Positions 53,646-62,474 of a stretch of DNA of 64,000 nucleotides are shown here, in pieces. The DNA is from Halorussus amylolyticus (GTDB taxonomy: Archaea; Halobacteriota; Halobacteria; Halobacteriales; Haladaptataceae): NCBI RefSeq assembly GCF_004143485.2, contig NZ_ML974135.1, positions 132,286 to 196,285 on the forward strand. Direction: 5' to 3'. The notes below the pieces were generated by a model. That model was not told the origin of the DNA and did no database searches. It saw nothing but the letters and a program-made list of their open reading frames with translations. Made by a program: the position numbers and the translations under genes. Positions within the stretch are counted from its first letter, which is position 1. Every line of letters begins with the position of its first letter.

Positions 53646-55367
53646 TTACTCGCTCGGGGCGACGAGCATGTCGTCGTCATTCCACGAGTAGCCCGCTTCT
53701 TCGAGGCGGCTCCGAGCCGCCTCGGGACTCTCCTCGTACTCGGTCACGTCTTCGGTGTGGAGCGGACCGAACGCCTCCGAGACGAGGTTGAAGCCGACTT
53801 CCGGGAAGCCGAACAGGACCTGGTCGACGATGGGCGTCCGCGGAATCGTCTCCACGAGCGCCTTGCGCATCTGCGCGTCGTCGAGGTAGTCCTCGCGCTC
53901 GTTGGGCGTGAACTTCCAGAACGTCGCGGCCGGGTTGCTTTCGACCGTGATGACGTCTTCGTCCTGATTCTCGTCGAGGCTGCGGTCGACACGACCGAAC
54001 GGCTCGTAGTTGAGGTCGCCGTTGATGAGGTTCTCCCACACGGTCGAGGCTTCGGGGATGATGCGCCAGAAGCGCTGCTCGAAGTCGACGGGTGCGAAGT
54101 GGTCCTCGAACTTCGTGAGACCGAACTCGCTGCCCTCGTTCCAGTAGTCGAACTGGAGCGGACCGCTGCCGACGGGCTCCTCGATGTTGGCCTGACTCGG
54201 CTCGTCGACATCTTCCCACTCGTGCTGGGGGATGATGGGAATCAGGTTCGCGACCGCGAGGTTGAACGGACCGAGCGGTTCGGACATGTTGATGCGGACC
54301 GTCTCCTCGTCGACGACTTCCGCGCCTTCGAGGTAGCTCGTCTGCGTCGAGTAGAGCGGGACCTCGTTGTCGTTGATGTAGTTGTACGTGAACGCGACGT
54401 CCTCGGCGGTGAGGTCTTCGCCGTCGTGCCACGAGTGGTCGGTGCGGATGGTGTACTCGATGGTGGTCTCGTCCACGCGCTCGAAGTCGGTGGCGAGGCT
54501 CACGTCGTGGTCGATTTCGCCCTCGTTGTTGAGCTGGACCAGTTTGTCGTACATCACGTTGAACTGGTAGACGTGCTTGCTCTCGTCGTTGTGGCCGAGC
54601 ACGTTCATGGTCGAGAGCGTCTCGGGCCAGTAGCCCTTGAGGGTGTCCTCGTCACCCTGCATCTCGAGGTTAATCATGGTCCAGTAGGAGTTGTACCCGT
54701 TGGCCAGGTCCGACTGCCAGTTGTCGACCTGCTCGTTGTTGTAGATGGCCAACTGCGGCATGTGCGTGATGGGCATCATGGGCACGTCGTCCATCAGCGT
54801 CTGCTGGATTTCGTGGCACTGCTCGATACGAGTGTCCTCGTCGGGTTCCGCGAGGTAGCTCGACATCAGCTCGTCCACGTCGGGGTTCTCGTAGCCCGAG
54901 TAGTTCCCGTCGCCGGGGTCGGTGTTGTCGGAGTTGAACAGGTTGTTCAGTTCCGTCACCGGCTCGGAGACGAAGAACGTGTGCCACGTCGCGAAGCTGT
55001 AGTCGTACTCCTCGGACACGCGGCTGAACAGGGTACCCCATTCGAGCACGTCGACTTCAACATCGAGGCCGATGTCGCCGAACTGGTCGGCGATGATGTT
55101 AATCGCGTCGTGTCGGGGCGGGTTGTAGCTCTGCGCGTTGTTGACGTACGTGTACGTCGGGAGCGTCTCGCCCGAGCCACCGTCGTCGCCGCCGGAGTCC
55201 TCGGTCGTCTCGTCGCCACCGGTATCGTCGCCACCGGAGTCTTCTGTCGTCTCATCGTCCTGACCGCCGCCACCTGAGCAGCCAGCCAGTGCAGTCATGC
55301 CGACCATGCCGCCCGCGGTGGTCGCTTTCAGGAAATCTCGCCGTTTCAAATCGTCTGACTTCGCCAT
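53646..55367 (-). CDS. dppA: Circularly permuted dipeptide-binding lipoprotein (SBP_bac_5, DppA-like)
   Basis: 573-residue lipoprotein. Twin-arginine signal LKRRDFLKATTAGG with lipobox LAGC (Cys30), then an acidic Ser/Gly/Asp/Glu linker. The halves are in reversed order. Residues 69-235 match the usual C-terminal part of DppA proteins (IGLDVEVDVLEWGTLFSRV, NYSGYENPDVDELM, DDVPMMPITHMP). Residues 241-573 match the usual N-terminal part (YDKLVQLNNEGEI, WHDGEDLTAEDVAFTYN, PVGSGPLQFDYW) and end at LEEAGYSWNDDDM, the point where a normal protein would continue into the residue-69 sequence. Start at 55367 is preferred over 55379 because the TATTTTT-region promoter would begin transcription near 55372. 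First gene of the operon. Confidence 0.92.
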   Translation of the reverse strand: MAKSDDLKRRDFLKATTAGGMVGMTALAGCSGGGGQDDETTEDSGGDDTGGDETTEDSGGDDGGSGETLPTYTYVNNAQSYNPPRHDAINIIADQFGDIGLDVEVDVLEWGTLFSRVSEEYDYSFATWHTFFVSEPVTELNNLFNSDNTDPGDGNYSGYENPDVDELMSSYLAEPDEDTRIEQCHEIQQTLMDDVPMMPITHMPQLAIYNNEQVDNWQSDLANGYNSYWTMINLEMQGDEDTLKGYWPETLSTMNVLGHNDESKHVYQFNVMYDKLVQLNNEGEIDHDVSLATDFERVDETTIEYTIRTDHSWHDGEDLTAEDVAFTYNYINDNEVPLYSTQTSYLEGAEVVDEETVRINMSEPLGPFNLAVANLIPIIPQHEWEDVDEPSQANIEEPVGSGPLQFDYWNEGSEFGLTKFEDHFAPVDFEQRFWRIIPEASTVWENLINGDLNYEPFGRVDRSLDENQDEDVITVESNPAATFWKFTPNEREDYLDDAQMRKALVETIPRTPIVDQVLFGFPEVGFNLVSEAFGPLHTEDVTEYEESPEAARSRLEEAGYSWNDDDMLVAPSE

Positions 55368-55394
55368 GGAACGTGACATCGTTACACAAGCGCC

Positions 55395-55402
55395 TATAAA
55401 AA
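55395..55402 (-). promoter_or_regulatory. TATA-like box of the dpp operon
   Basis: TTTTTATA on the minus strand lies 28-35 bases upstream of the ATG at 55367, the spacing expected for a leaderless archaeal promoter. Confidence 0.55.
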
Positions 55403-55731
55403 CCTACCGATAGTTAAAAACGGCAGGAAGCAAATTGCCGAATATCGGCGTCGTAAGCGTCTAAAAATTATATTTTTCGGCCAATTTAATAAGGATTATC
55501 TATGTCCAAATGTGTTTCGGTACTCGAAGCGCGGAGAGGTTCGAACGCCGAACCGTCTCGTATGTCTCGACACCGAAACGAGCGACGAAAACACAATCAC
55601 CGCGAGACGCCGCACGAACGCCGAACGTCAGGTGACCGACGGCGATACCAAGGCCAAACTCTGACGAGACGAGGCTACCGCTAACCAAATGACCATGTAG
55701 GTAGTCTCCCTTGCTCCAGTCGTCTTCAACG
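55403..55731. other. Divergent spacer between the dpp operon and the M28 gene
   Basis: AT-rich centre (55455-55500) with a TTATATT box (55468-55474) that would start transcription near 55499. There is no box close to the M28 ATG at 55732, so that gene probably has a leader of about 230 bases with a short ORF in it. Confidence 0.4.
55502..55684 (+). CDS. Possible short upstream ORF (60 residues)
   Basis: ATG is 28 bases after a TTATATT box, giving ideal leaderless spacing. The product is 60 residues, very Arg/His-rich and unlike the acidic haloarchaeal proteome, which argues against a stable protein. It could be a translated leader ahead of the M28 gene. Confidence 0.25.
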   Translation: MSKCVSVLEARRGSNAEPSRMSRHRNERRKHNHRETPHERRTSGDRRRYQGQTLTRRGYR

Positions 55732-57084
55732 ATGTCAACACTACCGACCACGCTCGTCGGCGACGCGTACACCAGCACCCACACGTGGGACCTGCTCTGT
55801 GACCTCGTCGATATCGACAATCGGATGGCGGGACAGCAAGGCGAAGCCGATGGGGCCGAGCTCGTAAAGGACGCCTTCGAGGAACACGGCTTCCGCGACG
55901 CGTCTATCAACGAGTTCGGCATTCCGGGATGGTGGCGCGGGTCGTGTTCGCTCACCGTCGAACCCGACCGGACCCACACCTTCGACGAGCGGTTCGAGAT
56001 GGTCGAACTGCCGGGGACCCCGAGCGGCGAAGTGGACGCCGAAATCGTGGACGTGGGGGACGGCCTTCCGAAGGACTTCGAGGGCGCGGACCTCGACGGG
56101 AAAATCGTGATGGCGTCGAGCGTCACCCCCGACGACTACGGCCGGTGGATTCACCGAGCCGAGAAGTACGGCGCGGCCGCGAAGGCCGGGGCCGCCGCGT
56201 TCCTGTTCCGAAACCACATCGAGGGCTGTCTCCCGCCGACCGGGAGCATCGGCAACGAGGACGGTCCCGGCCCGATTCCGGCGGTCGGCGTCTCCAAGGA
56301 AGTCGGCGACCGACTCGTCCGGTACTGCGAGGACGGCCCGATAGACGCCGAACTCTCCGTGGAGTGTCGCAACGAACCCGCCACCTCGCGAAACATCGAA
56401 GCGGTCATCGGACCCGACACCGACGAGGAGGTCCTGCTGACCGCGCACGTGGACGCCCACGACGTGGGCGAGGGCGCGAACGACAACGGCGTCGGCACCG
56501 TCCTCGTCTCGGAGGTGGGCCGCCTGCTGACCCAAATCGAGGACGACCTCGAAACCAAGGTCCGCCTGCTCGTGTTCGGTTCGGAGGAGGTCGGCCTGTT
56601 CGGCGCGTACCACTGGGCCGACACCCACGACCCCGAGCAGGTCAAGTGCATCGTCAACATCGACGGCGCGGGCTACTCCCGGAACCTCGACATCCACACC
56701 CACGGTTTCGACGCCATCGGCGACGCCTTCGAGGAGGTCAGCGACGAACTCGGGATTCCCATCCGAGTGAACTCGGGTATTCGACCCCACAGCGACCACT
56801 GGCCGTTCGTCCAGAAGGGCATCGCGGGATGTCAGGCCCGCTCGACCTCCGAGGGGAGCGGTCGCGGCTGGGGCCACACGCACGGCGACACCCTCGACAA
56901 ACTCGACCTTCGGGACTTCCGCGAACTCGCGGTGGGTCTCGCTGGCGGCGTCGTCAAACTCGCCGAGGAGGACCGTACCGTCGAACACAAGCCGGTCGCG
57001 GAGATTCGAGACGCCACCGTCGAGCAGGGCTACGAGGAGGGCATGCGAAACACGGATAGCTGGCCGTTCGACGACGTGGAATGA
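55732..57084 (+). CDS. M28-family metallopeptidase with inserted PA domain
   Basis: 450-residue zinc aminopeptidase-like protein. A PA-type insertion (about residues 100-210) precedes the catalytic core. Zinc ligands: TAHVDAHDVGEGANDNG (His, Asp), FGSEEVGLFGAYHW (catalytic Glu pair), NIDGAGY (Asp) and a late His in RPHSDHWPF or GHTHGDTLDKL. No signal peptide is seen, so it is likely cytoplasmic. Next to the Dpp importer it probably degrades imported peptides. Confidence 0.88.
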   Translation: MSTLPTTLVGDAYTSTHTWDLLCDLVDIDNRMAGQQGEADGAELVKDAFEEHGFRDASINEFGIPGWWRGSCSLTVEPDRTHTFDERFEMVELPGTPSGEVDAEIVDVGDGLPKDFEGADLDGKIVMASSVTPDDYGRWIHRAEKYGAAAKAGAAAFLFRNHIEGCLPPTGSIGNEDGPGPIPAVGVSKEVGDRLVRYCEDGPIDAELSVECRNEPATSRNIEAVIGPDTDEEVLLTAHVDAHDVGEGANDNGVGTVLVSEVGRLLTQIEDDLETKVRLLVFGSEEVGLFGAYHWADTHDPEQVKCIVNIDGAGYSRNLDIHTHGFDAIGDAFEEVSDELGIPIRVNSGIRPHSDHWPFVQKGIAGCQARSTSEGSGRGWGHTHGDTLDKLDLRDFRELAVGLAGGVVKLAEEDRTVEHKPVAEIRDATVEQGYEEGMRNTDSWPFDDVE

Positions 57085-57115
57085 AAAAGCGGCCGAAGTA
57101 AGGCTCAATCGAAAA

Positions 57116-57139
57116 CGAGCGACCGTTTTCGGTCGCTCG
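57116..57139. terminator. Hairpin terminator between convergent M28 and CPBP genes
   Basis: Arms CGAGCGACCG (57116-57125) and CGGTCGCTCG (57130-57139) pair perfectly around TTTT. It sits between stops at 57084 and 57152 and could serve both strands. Confidence 0.55.
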
Positions 57140-57151
57140 CACGTCGCTAGT

Positions 57152-58102
57152 TTACCGAGACAGCGACTTGTGGACGGAGACGCCGTCGTACAGGAGAGCG
57201 GCCCATCCGACGACGAGGACGACGCCCGCGAGTATGCGAACGAACAAAATCTCGTAAGTGGGGGCGGCGGTAGTGAAGGTGAGCGTCACGACCGTCGGAA
57301 GGGCAATACCGAACACACTTTCGCCGGACATACTCAGCAGAGATACACCGCCGAAGTGAATCCCGATTGGGAGCGACAGTTGCCCGGAGACGACGTACGC
57401 GAGGGCGAAGACCACCCCAAGTCCTGCACTGGTAAGCGCCGAGTGGATGCCACCGCCACCCGGTGGAAGAGGATGATAGAAACCAAAGACAACGAGGCTG
57501 GCGGCCGTCGCACCACCCACGGCGGGGAGCGCTCCCACGGTCCGCGCCGTCAATCCTTCGGCGAAGTTCCGAAGCAAGATGGCGCGGAAAACGACCTCCT
57601 CGTAGACGTTGTTCGCCAAAAAGTAAAACAGAACACCGGTGAGGACACCAATCGAGAGAAACGGTCCGAACGTGCCACCGTTCCAAGAAACGTCGAGCGC
57701 GAGCGTCGCGTACCCGCGAACCGAGAGGTACACAGCGACCACTCCAACCATCAGCACTCCGATGGCGACACCGCCGACCCAGTCGCGTAGCCATCCCAAA
57801 GACCAGTCGAATCCGTATTCGGCGTAGGCCCGCCCGTCCAATCGGGCGGCGACGATGAGCGCGATGCCGGCGGTTGCCATCAGAGTTAGTCCCATTCCGA
57901 CCAACACCGCCAGCGCCACAGGGGTCGGAGGCGCTCCATCCGTTTCGGGGACCAAGGCCGAGAACAGTCCGAGGATGACGAGCAACTGGACGAGATACGA
58001 GACGACCAGGGGAAGTAGTCCCCGCCACGTCGCCCTGAGACGACCGTCCTTCGTCGTCACGGCCGCTCGCTCGAAGATGCGAGACACGAAGGGGATTGCC
58101 AT
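57152..58102 (-). CDS. CPBP-family intramembrane metalloprotease (CAAX/Abi)
   Basis: 316-residue membrane protein with about eight helices. The glutamate motif YEEVVFRAILLRNF (EExxxR) and the later His motifs FGFYHPLPPGGGG and PIGIHFGGVS match the CPBP/Abi active site. Such proteins cleave peptides within membranes or act in immunity or bacteriocin protection; role here unknown. Its base composition is a little less GC-rich than its neighbours. Confidence 0.86.
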   Translation of the reverse strand: MAIPFVSRIFERAAVTTKDGRLRATWRGLLPLVVSYLVQLLVILGLFSALVPETDGAPPTPVALAVLVGMGLTLMATAGIALIVAARLDGRAYAEYGFDWSLGWLRDWVGGVAIGVLMVGVVAVYLSVRGYATLALDVSWNGGTFGPFLSIGVLTGVLFYFLANNVYEEVVFRAILLRNFAEGLTARTVGALPAVGGATAASLVVFGFYHPLPPGGGGIHSALTSAGLGVVFALAYVVSGQLSLPIGIHFGGVSLLSMSGESVFGIALPTVVTLTFTTAAPTYEILFVRILAGVVLVVGWAALLYDGVSVHKSLSR

Positions 58103-58277
58103 GATATGAAAAGTTGGCAGTTACGAATCAAATACCTTTCTAAATTCGGACAGGTATGGTGTGCGTCGGGGTGGCTTCGGAGTTTCGACCGACAAGCAAA
58201 AGTTGCCGGAACATGTCGCTTCGACCAGCAATCACCATGCCCGAATCCCGAACCACCGAACCACGATTGGAGGACGG

Positions 58278-60020
58278 ATGACCGAGACGAACGAAGCCCT
58301 CGTCGCCGAACTCGAAGACCTCGGCGTCGAGTACGTCTTCGGCTACCCCGGCGGCCGAGTCATCGAACTGCTGGACGAACTCCCCGAGACCGACATCGAC
58401 GTGATTCGCCCGCGCGACGAGCGCGAGGGGAGCGTGATGGCCGAGATGTACGGCCGACTCACGCAGAATCCGGGCGTCCTCGCGGGACAGGGACCGTGGA
58501 TTGGGAGCCTCGGCACCATCGGCCAGATGGAGGCCCGCCTGTCGTCGTCACCGATGGTCGTCCTCACCGAGGCCAGCGAGCGCGGCGACTACTCGACGCT
58601 CGCGCCGTACCAGCAGGCCCGCGGCGACTACGGCGGGCTGAATTTACCCAAAATCCTCGACGGCGTGACCAAGGAACACTGGTTCCCGCGCTCGCCGACC
58701 GAGACGCTTCGGAGCGTCCAGTTGGCGTTCAAACACGCCACCGCAGGAAGGCCGGGTCCTACCGCCGTGATTCTCGACGGGAACGCCATCACCGAGGAGG
58801 TGCCCGACGACCCCGTGCCGCCGGTCTGGAACGCCGACGAGCAGGTCCGGAACTGGGACGCCGCGCCGACCGACAAGGACGTGGAGACGGCCGCCGACCA
58901 CCTCGCTGACGCCGAACGGCCGGTAATAATTTCGGGCAACGGCGTCCACGCCGCGCAGGCCTACGACGAACTGGAGGCGGTCGCGGAGGCCTACGGCGCG
59001 GTGGTCGTCACCTCCTACCTCGGCAAGTCCACGATTCCCGAGACCCACGACCTCGCGGGCGGCGTCATCGGGTCGTTCGGCCACGAAGGCGCGAATCAGG
59101 TGGTGAGCGAGGCCGACGCCCTCCTCGTGGTCGGATGTCGGATGAATCCGATGGACACGAACTGGCAAGCGCCCTCCTTCGTCCGCCCGGACGAGCAGAC
59201 CATCGTCCACGCCGACGTTGACACCCGGAACGCCGGGTGGGTGTACCCCGCCGACGTGGGACTGATTGGTGACGCAAAAGAGAGTCTGCGCGCGCTCGCG
59301 AATGCGCGCTCGGCGGCGTCCGCGGACGCCGCCGAGCGCGCGAGCGAGGGTGAGGCGAGCGAGAACGACTGGGCGCGCGCCCGCGCGGCCGAGGCCTGCG
59401 AGTCCTTCCACGCGCCCGAGTGCGATTCGGACGACTCGCCCATCAAGCCCCAGCGCGCGGTGAAGGAAATCGAAGCCGTCGTGGACGAGGAGACAATCGT
59501 GACCGCCGACTCGGGCAACAATCGCTTCTGGCTCCTGAACTACCTCCAGACCCCGGCCGTCCGGACCTACTTCGGGTCGGGCGGCGTCGGCGGGATGGGG
59601 TGGGCGACCCCCGCGGCCGTCTCGGCCGCTATTACGACCGAGAAGGACGTTATCGGCGTCGCGGGCGACGGCGGATTCACGATGACGATGACCAGCGTCG
59701 AAATCGCGGTCGAACAAGGGGTCGCACCCACATTCGTCGTGCTGAACGACACCAGTCTCGGGATGGTCCGCCAGATGCAGGACGAGGACGGCGACATCGC
59801 AGGCGTGGAATTCCACGACACCGACTTCGTGAAAGTCGCGGAGGGCTTCGGCGCGGACGGGATTCGCGCGACCGCGCCCGACGAACTCGGCGCGGCGCTT
59901 CGGGAGGGGAAAGCGAGCGACGTGCCGACCGTCATCGACGTGCGAATCGACCGCGAGGAGGACATGGCCGAGAAATTACAGTCGTCGTTCTACGCCGAGG
60001 TCGGCGGACTTCACGAATAG
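58278..60020 (+). CDS. Thiamine-pyrophosphate-dependent enzyme (acetolactate synthase-like)
   Basis: 580-residue three-domain TPP enzyme. The catalytic Glu region is DEREGSVMAEMYGR; the ThDP/Mg motif begins GDGGFTMTMTSVE and ends VVLNDTSLGM. A central Rossmann-like domain with PVIISGNGVHAA follows. Start ATG at 58278 has GGAGGA eight bases upstream. The sequence is not the usual IlvB: no ilvN or ilvC is adjacent and a charged Ala/Glu/Ser insertion occurs near residues 345-375. Substrate unassigned. Confidence 0.85.
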   Translation: MTETNEALVAELEDLGVEYVFGYPGGRVIELLDELPETDIDVIRPRDEREGSVMAEMYGRLTQNPGVLAGQGPWIGSLGTIGQMEARLSSSPMVVLTEASERGDYSTLAPYQQARGDYGGLNLPKILDGVTKEHWFPRSPTETLRSVQLAFKHATAGRPGPTAVILDGNAITEEVPDDPVPPVWNADEQVRNWDAAPTDKDVETAADHLADAERPVIISGNGVHAAQAYDELEAVAEAYGAVVVTSYLGKSTIPETHDLAGGVIGSFGHEGANQVVSEADALLVVGCRMNPMDTNWQAPSFVRPDEQTIVHADVDTRNAGWVYPADVGLIGDAKESLRALANARSAASADAAERASEGEASENDWARARAAEACESFHAPECDSDDSPIKPQRAVKEIEAVVDEETIVTADSGNNRFWLLNYLQTPAVRTYFGSGGVGGMGWATPAAVSAAITTEKDVIGVAGDGGFTMTMTSVEIAVEQGVAPTFVVLNDTSLGMVRQMQDEDGDIAGVEFHDTDFVKVAEGFGADGIRATAPDELGAALREGKASDVPTVIDVRIDREEDMAEKLQSSFYAEVGGLHE

Positions 60021-60024
60021 AGCG

Positions 60025-60258
60025 TTATTTGTCATTACCTCGGGACTTCCGGCGTTCGTCCTTCCGTCTAAAAAACTCGGCCGGGTCGGTGTCCCCCTTC
60101 TCCGCGAGTTCCTTTGCAGACTGGAGCTGCGAGTTGACGATTTTGTGTTGCTGGCGTGCCCACTCCTCGTCGTCGTGGGTACGAACGTACTCGGCCCACT
60201 GTTCGATAAACGCTCGACGTTCCTCGGTAGCTCTGTCACTCCGTGGTGAGTTCGTCAT
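60025..60258 (-). CDS. Small charged hypothetical protein
   Basis: 77 residues, helical, with RAFIEQWAEYVRTHDDEEWARQQHKIVNSQLQ in two fragments of a probable helical hairpin and a basic C-terminal DERRKSRGNDK. It starts 43 bases after a 50-residue ORF on the same strand. Haloarchaeal proteins of this type lack an assigned role; a toxin-antitoxin-like role is only a guess. Confidence 0.55.
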   Translation of the reverse strand: MTNSPRSDRATEERRAFIEQWAEYVRTHDDEEWARQQHKIVNSQLQSAKELAEKGDTDPAEFFRRKDERRKSRGNDK

Positions 60259-60301
60259 AGTACTGCTTTACTCCGAATTTATTGAAAGACAGGAGAACGT
60301 T

Positions 60302-60454
60302 TCACCGCTCGAAATTCTTTCGGGAGCGGTTTACCGTCTCACGAGCGCCGTCAGTTTCGTCCTCGGACCACGAGCCGATACTGACTGGATTTTCCTCGTC
60401 GGCGCGTTTCGACCGGGAGGGCGTCTCGTCAGTGACCCGGATGTCGTCATCCAT
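60302..60454 (-). CDS. Possible 50-residue ORF, VapB-like N terminus
   Basis: Start MDDDIRVTDETPSRSKR resembles the beginning of haloarchaeal VapB antitoxins (IRVTDET then a helix), but the sequence after residue 20 does not. It could be a decayed or frameshifted antitoxin relic. Followed by a small charged gene on the same strand. Weak evidence of coding. Confidence 0.35.
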   Translation of the reverse strand: MDDDIRVTDETPSRSKRADEENPVSIGSWSEDETDGARETVNRSRKNFER

Positions 60455-60556
60455 ACAAATATTTGTCACGCAGAAGCGTGTAGTTGTTTCGCAACGAATC
60501 GCCCCTCGAGCGCGAAACCGTGACACCCTTCAGGACTCACTGCATTCGGTCAGCCA

Positions 60557-61009
60557 ATGGACTCAGACCTCCCCTCTCCAGCCAAACTCGTCGCGGCCCA
60601 CCTCGCGGTCATCACCGCGGTGATTCACCTCACGATGGGCCTGTACAACTGGGTTCGGTGGGCGAGCGCCGGATTCTTCATCCCGCGGGACCTCCGGTGG
60701 CCGCTGTTCACCATCTCGGCTCTCGCCATCGTCGTCGGCCTGTATTTGGCCGCGCAGAACCGATACCGAAGACCGCTCTACCTCGGCGGAATCGGGCTGA
60801 TGGCGACGTACATCTTCGGCTACTTCGCGTGGCACCTCACCGGCCACCGACCGCTGTTGCTCTTCGGGCAAGGCTCTCAGCACGACGTGCCGACCGTCCA
60901 GTTCATCGTGGACCACCTGTTCGCCGGGCCGGTGGAGTTCGTCGCAATCGCCTCCCAAGTCGGACTCGCGGTGCTGTTGGCGTACTTCCTGCTGACCGAA
61001 TCGGAGTGA
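60557..61009 (+). CDS. Four-helix membrane protein of unknown function
   Basis: 150 residues with four transmembrane helices. Features: LAVITAVIHLTMGLYNW (His in the first helix), YLAAQNRYRRPLY, a conserved-looking AWHLTGHRP loop with two His, and VQFIVDHLFAGP. Histidines near membrane ends could bind heme or metal. No family name recognised. Convergent with the MFS gene. Confidence 0.7.
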   Translation: MDSDLPSPAKLVAAHLAVITAVIHLTMGLYNWVRWASAGFFIPRDLRWPLFTISALAIVVGLYLAAQNRYRRPLYLGGIGLMATYIFGYFAWHLTGHRPLLLFGQGSQHDVPTVQFIVDHLFAGPVEFVAIASQVGLAVLLAYFLLTESE

Positions 61010-61039
61010 CGTCGGTTCAGTCGGCGTCCGAGCGCCGAA

Positions 61040-62380
61040 TCACTCGGCTTCGACCGCACCCGCGGCCGCCTCGCTCTCCTCGCCGTGTCGGTGCAGGACG
61101 AACAGCGTCACGAACACCGCCAGCACGACGATTGCCGCGATGGCCGAGAACGTCACGCCGAGTCCCCGGCCTTCGATGAGCGCGCCGAACAGCGGCGGCG
61201 CGACCGAACTTCCGGTCATGATGCCGACCGTGATGATGGCGAAGTTCCGGCCGAGGTCGGCGCGGGCCGAGAGCAGGTCGGCGAGTTTCGACCGCGGCGG
61301 TCCCGCGAGGCTCCGGACGCCACCCACCACGAGCAGGCACGCGACCGCCGCGAGAGGCGGGAGCGTCATGGTGGCGACCGCCGCCACGAACACGAAGACG
61401 GTGACGTACGCCCCGACGATGACCGGGCCGGGCGCGAACCTATCGGCTAAGTCGCCCCCGACCAGCACCATGACCGCGCCGACCGCGAACATCGCCGAGA
61501 GCGTGAGGTTCGCAGTGTCGAGACCGAGACCGTAGCCGTCCTGTAGGAGGACGACCGCGTAAGAGGTGATACCCCAACTCGCGGTCGAGACGACGAGCGC
61601 GAGCACCGCGAGCGCGAGGATGGCGGGCGACCCCGTGATTGCGCGGATTTCCCGGCGGACGCCACCCAACAGCGAGGCGAGCGCGGACGCCGACTCGTCC
61701 GAGTCGGCGTCCGCGTCGGTGTTGGAGTGGGCGGTGACATCTTCATCGGTGTCCCCGTCATCCGACTCGGGAGCCGTCACCGCCGGGTCCACGTACCGAT
61801 AGAACGCGACCATCACGAGAAGGGCGTACACCGCGCCAACCGCGCCGATGAGTCCGACCGCGTGCCGCCACGTCAGACCGGGAAACGCGATTATCGCGGT
61901 GACGACCACTGGCGGCGCGGCGAAGCCGAGGTTGCCGAGAAACGCCCGAACTGAAAAGGCGCGAGCGCGGTGGTGTTCGGGGGTTGCGGCCGCGAGAATC
62001 GGGAAGTGAGCGGGGTGGTGGCCCGCGATGCCGACGCCGAGCAGAGCCTGTCCAGCGAGGAGGAGTTCGAAGGTGGGCGCGACCGCGATGAGGAAGACGC
62101 TCCCGGTGGCGAGACCGAGCGAGAGGCCGAGGGTGAGCCGTCGGTCGTAGTTGTCCGAGAGGTAGCCCCACGGAAGCTGAAACGCGGTGTTGGTGAACCC
62201 CTGCACGCCCATCGCGATACCGAGCATGTAGAGCGACACGTCGAACTCCGCGGCGAGGATACCGAGAATCGGCGGGAAGAGGACCAGATACGTGTGATTG
62301 ACGAACTCCGCGCCGCCGACCAGCCCGACGACTACCGCGGTGTCTCTCCGAACGTCGGGGAGATGCGACGAGAGGGTCAC
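61040..62380 (-). CDS. MFS transporter
   Basis: 446-residue permease with twelve helices and an acidic central loop (about residues 205-235). Motif A variants: LPWGYLSDNYDRRLTLG after helix 2 and GGDLADRFAPGP after helix 8. Helix 5 region GHHPAHFPILAA is His-rich; similar blocks occur in fosmidomycin-resistance-type MFS proteins (Fsr). Substrate not predicted. Divergent from the SDR gene. Confidence 0.87.
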   Translation of the reverse strand: MTLSSHLPDVRRDTAVVVGLVGGAEFVNHTYLVLFPPILGILAAEFDVSLYMLGIAMGVQGFTNTAFQLPWGYLSDNYDRRLTLGLSLGLATGSVFLIAVAPTFELLLAGQALLGVGIAGHHPAHFPILAAATPEHHRARAFSVRAFLGNLGFAAPPVVVTAIIAFPGLTWRHAVGLIGAVGAVYALLVMVAFYRYVDPAVTAPESDDGDTDEDVTAHSNTDADADSDESASALASLLGGVRREIRAITGSPAILALAVLALVVSTASWGITSYAVVLLQDGYGLGLDTANLTLSAMFAVGAVMVLVGGDLADRFAPGPVIVGAYVTVFVFVAAVATMTLPPLAAVACLLVVGGVRSLAGPPRSKLADLLSARADLGRNFAIITVGIMTGSSVAPPLFGALIEGRGLGVTFSAIAAIVVLAVFVTLFVLHRHGEESEAAAGAVEAE

Positions 62381-62442
62381 TTTCGCGAAGTGGTACGACC
62401 GAGGGCAAGTATCCTGCGCTCGCGGAAATCCGGGTCGGGTGA

Positions 62443-62450
62443 TTTTTTAC
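62443..62450 (+). promoter_or_regulatory. TATA-like box of the SDR gene
   Basis: TTTTTTAC at 62443-62450 lies 25-32 bases before the ATG at 62475, consistent with leaderless transcription. Confidence 0.45.
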
Positions 62451-62474
62451 GGTTCCGGACAGATTTGCGATACG

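Noticed and set aside
55500-56126. 208-codon open frame on the minus strand over the M28 gene start
   Set aside because: It overlaps the M28 coding region antisense and has no recognisable domain.
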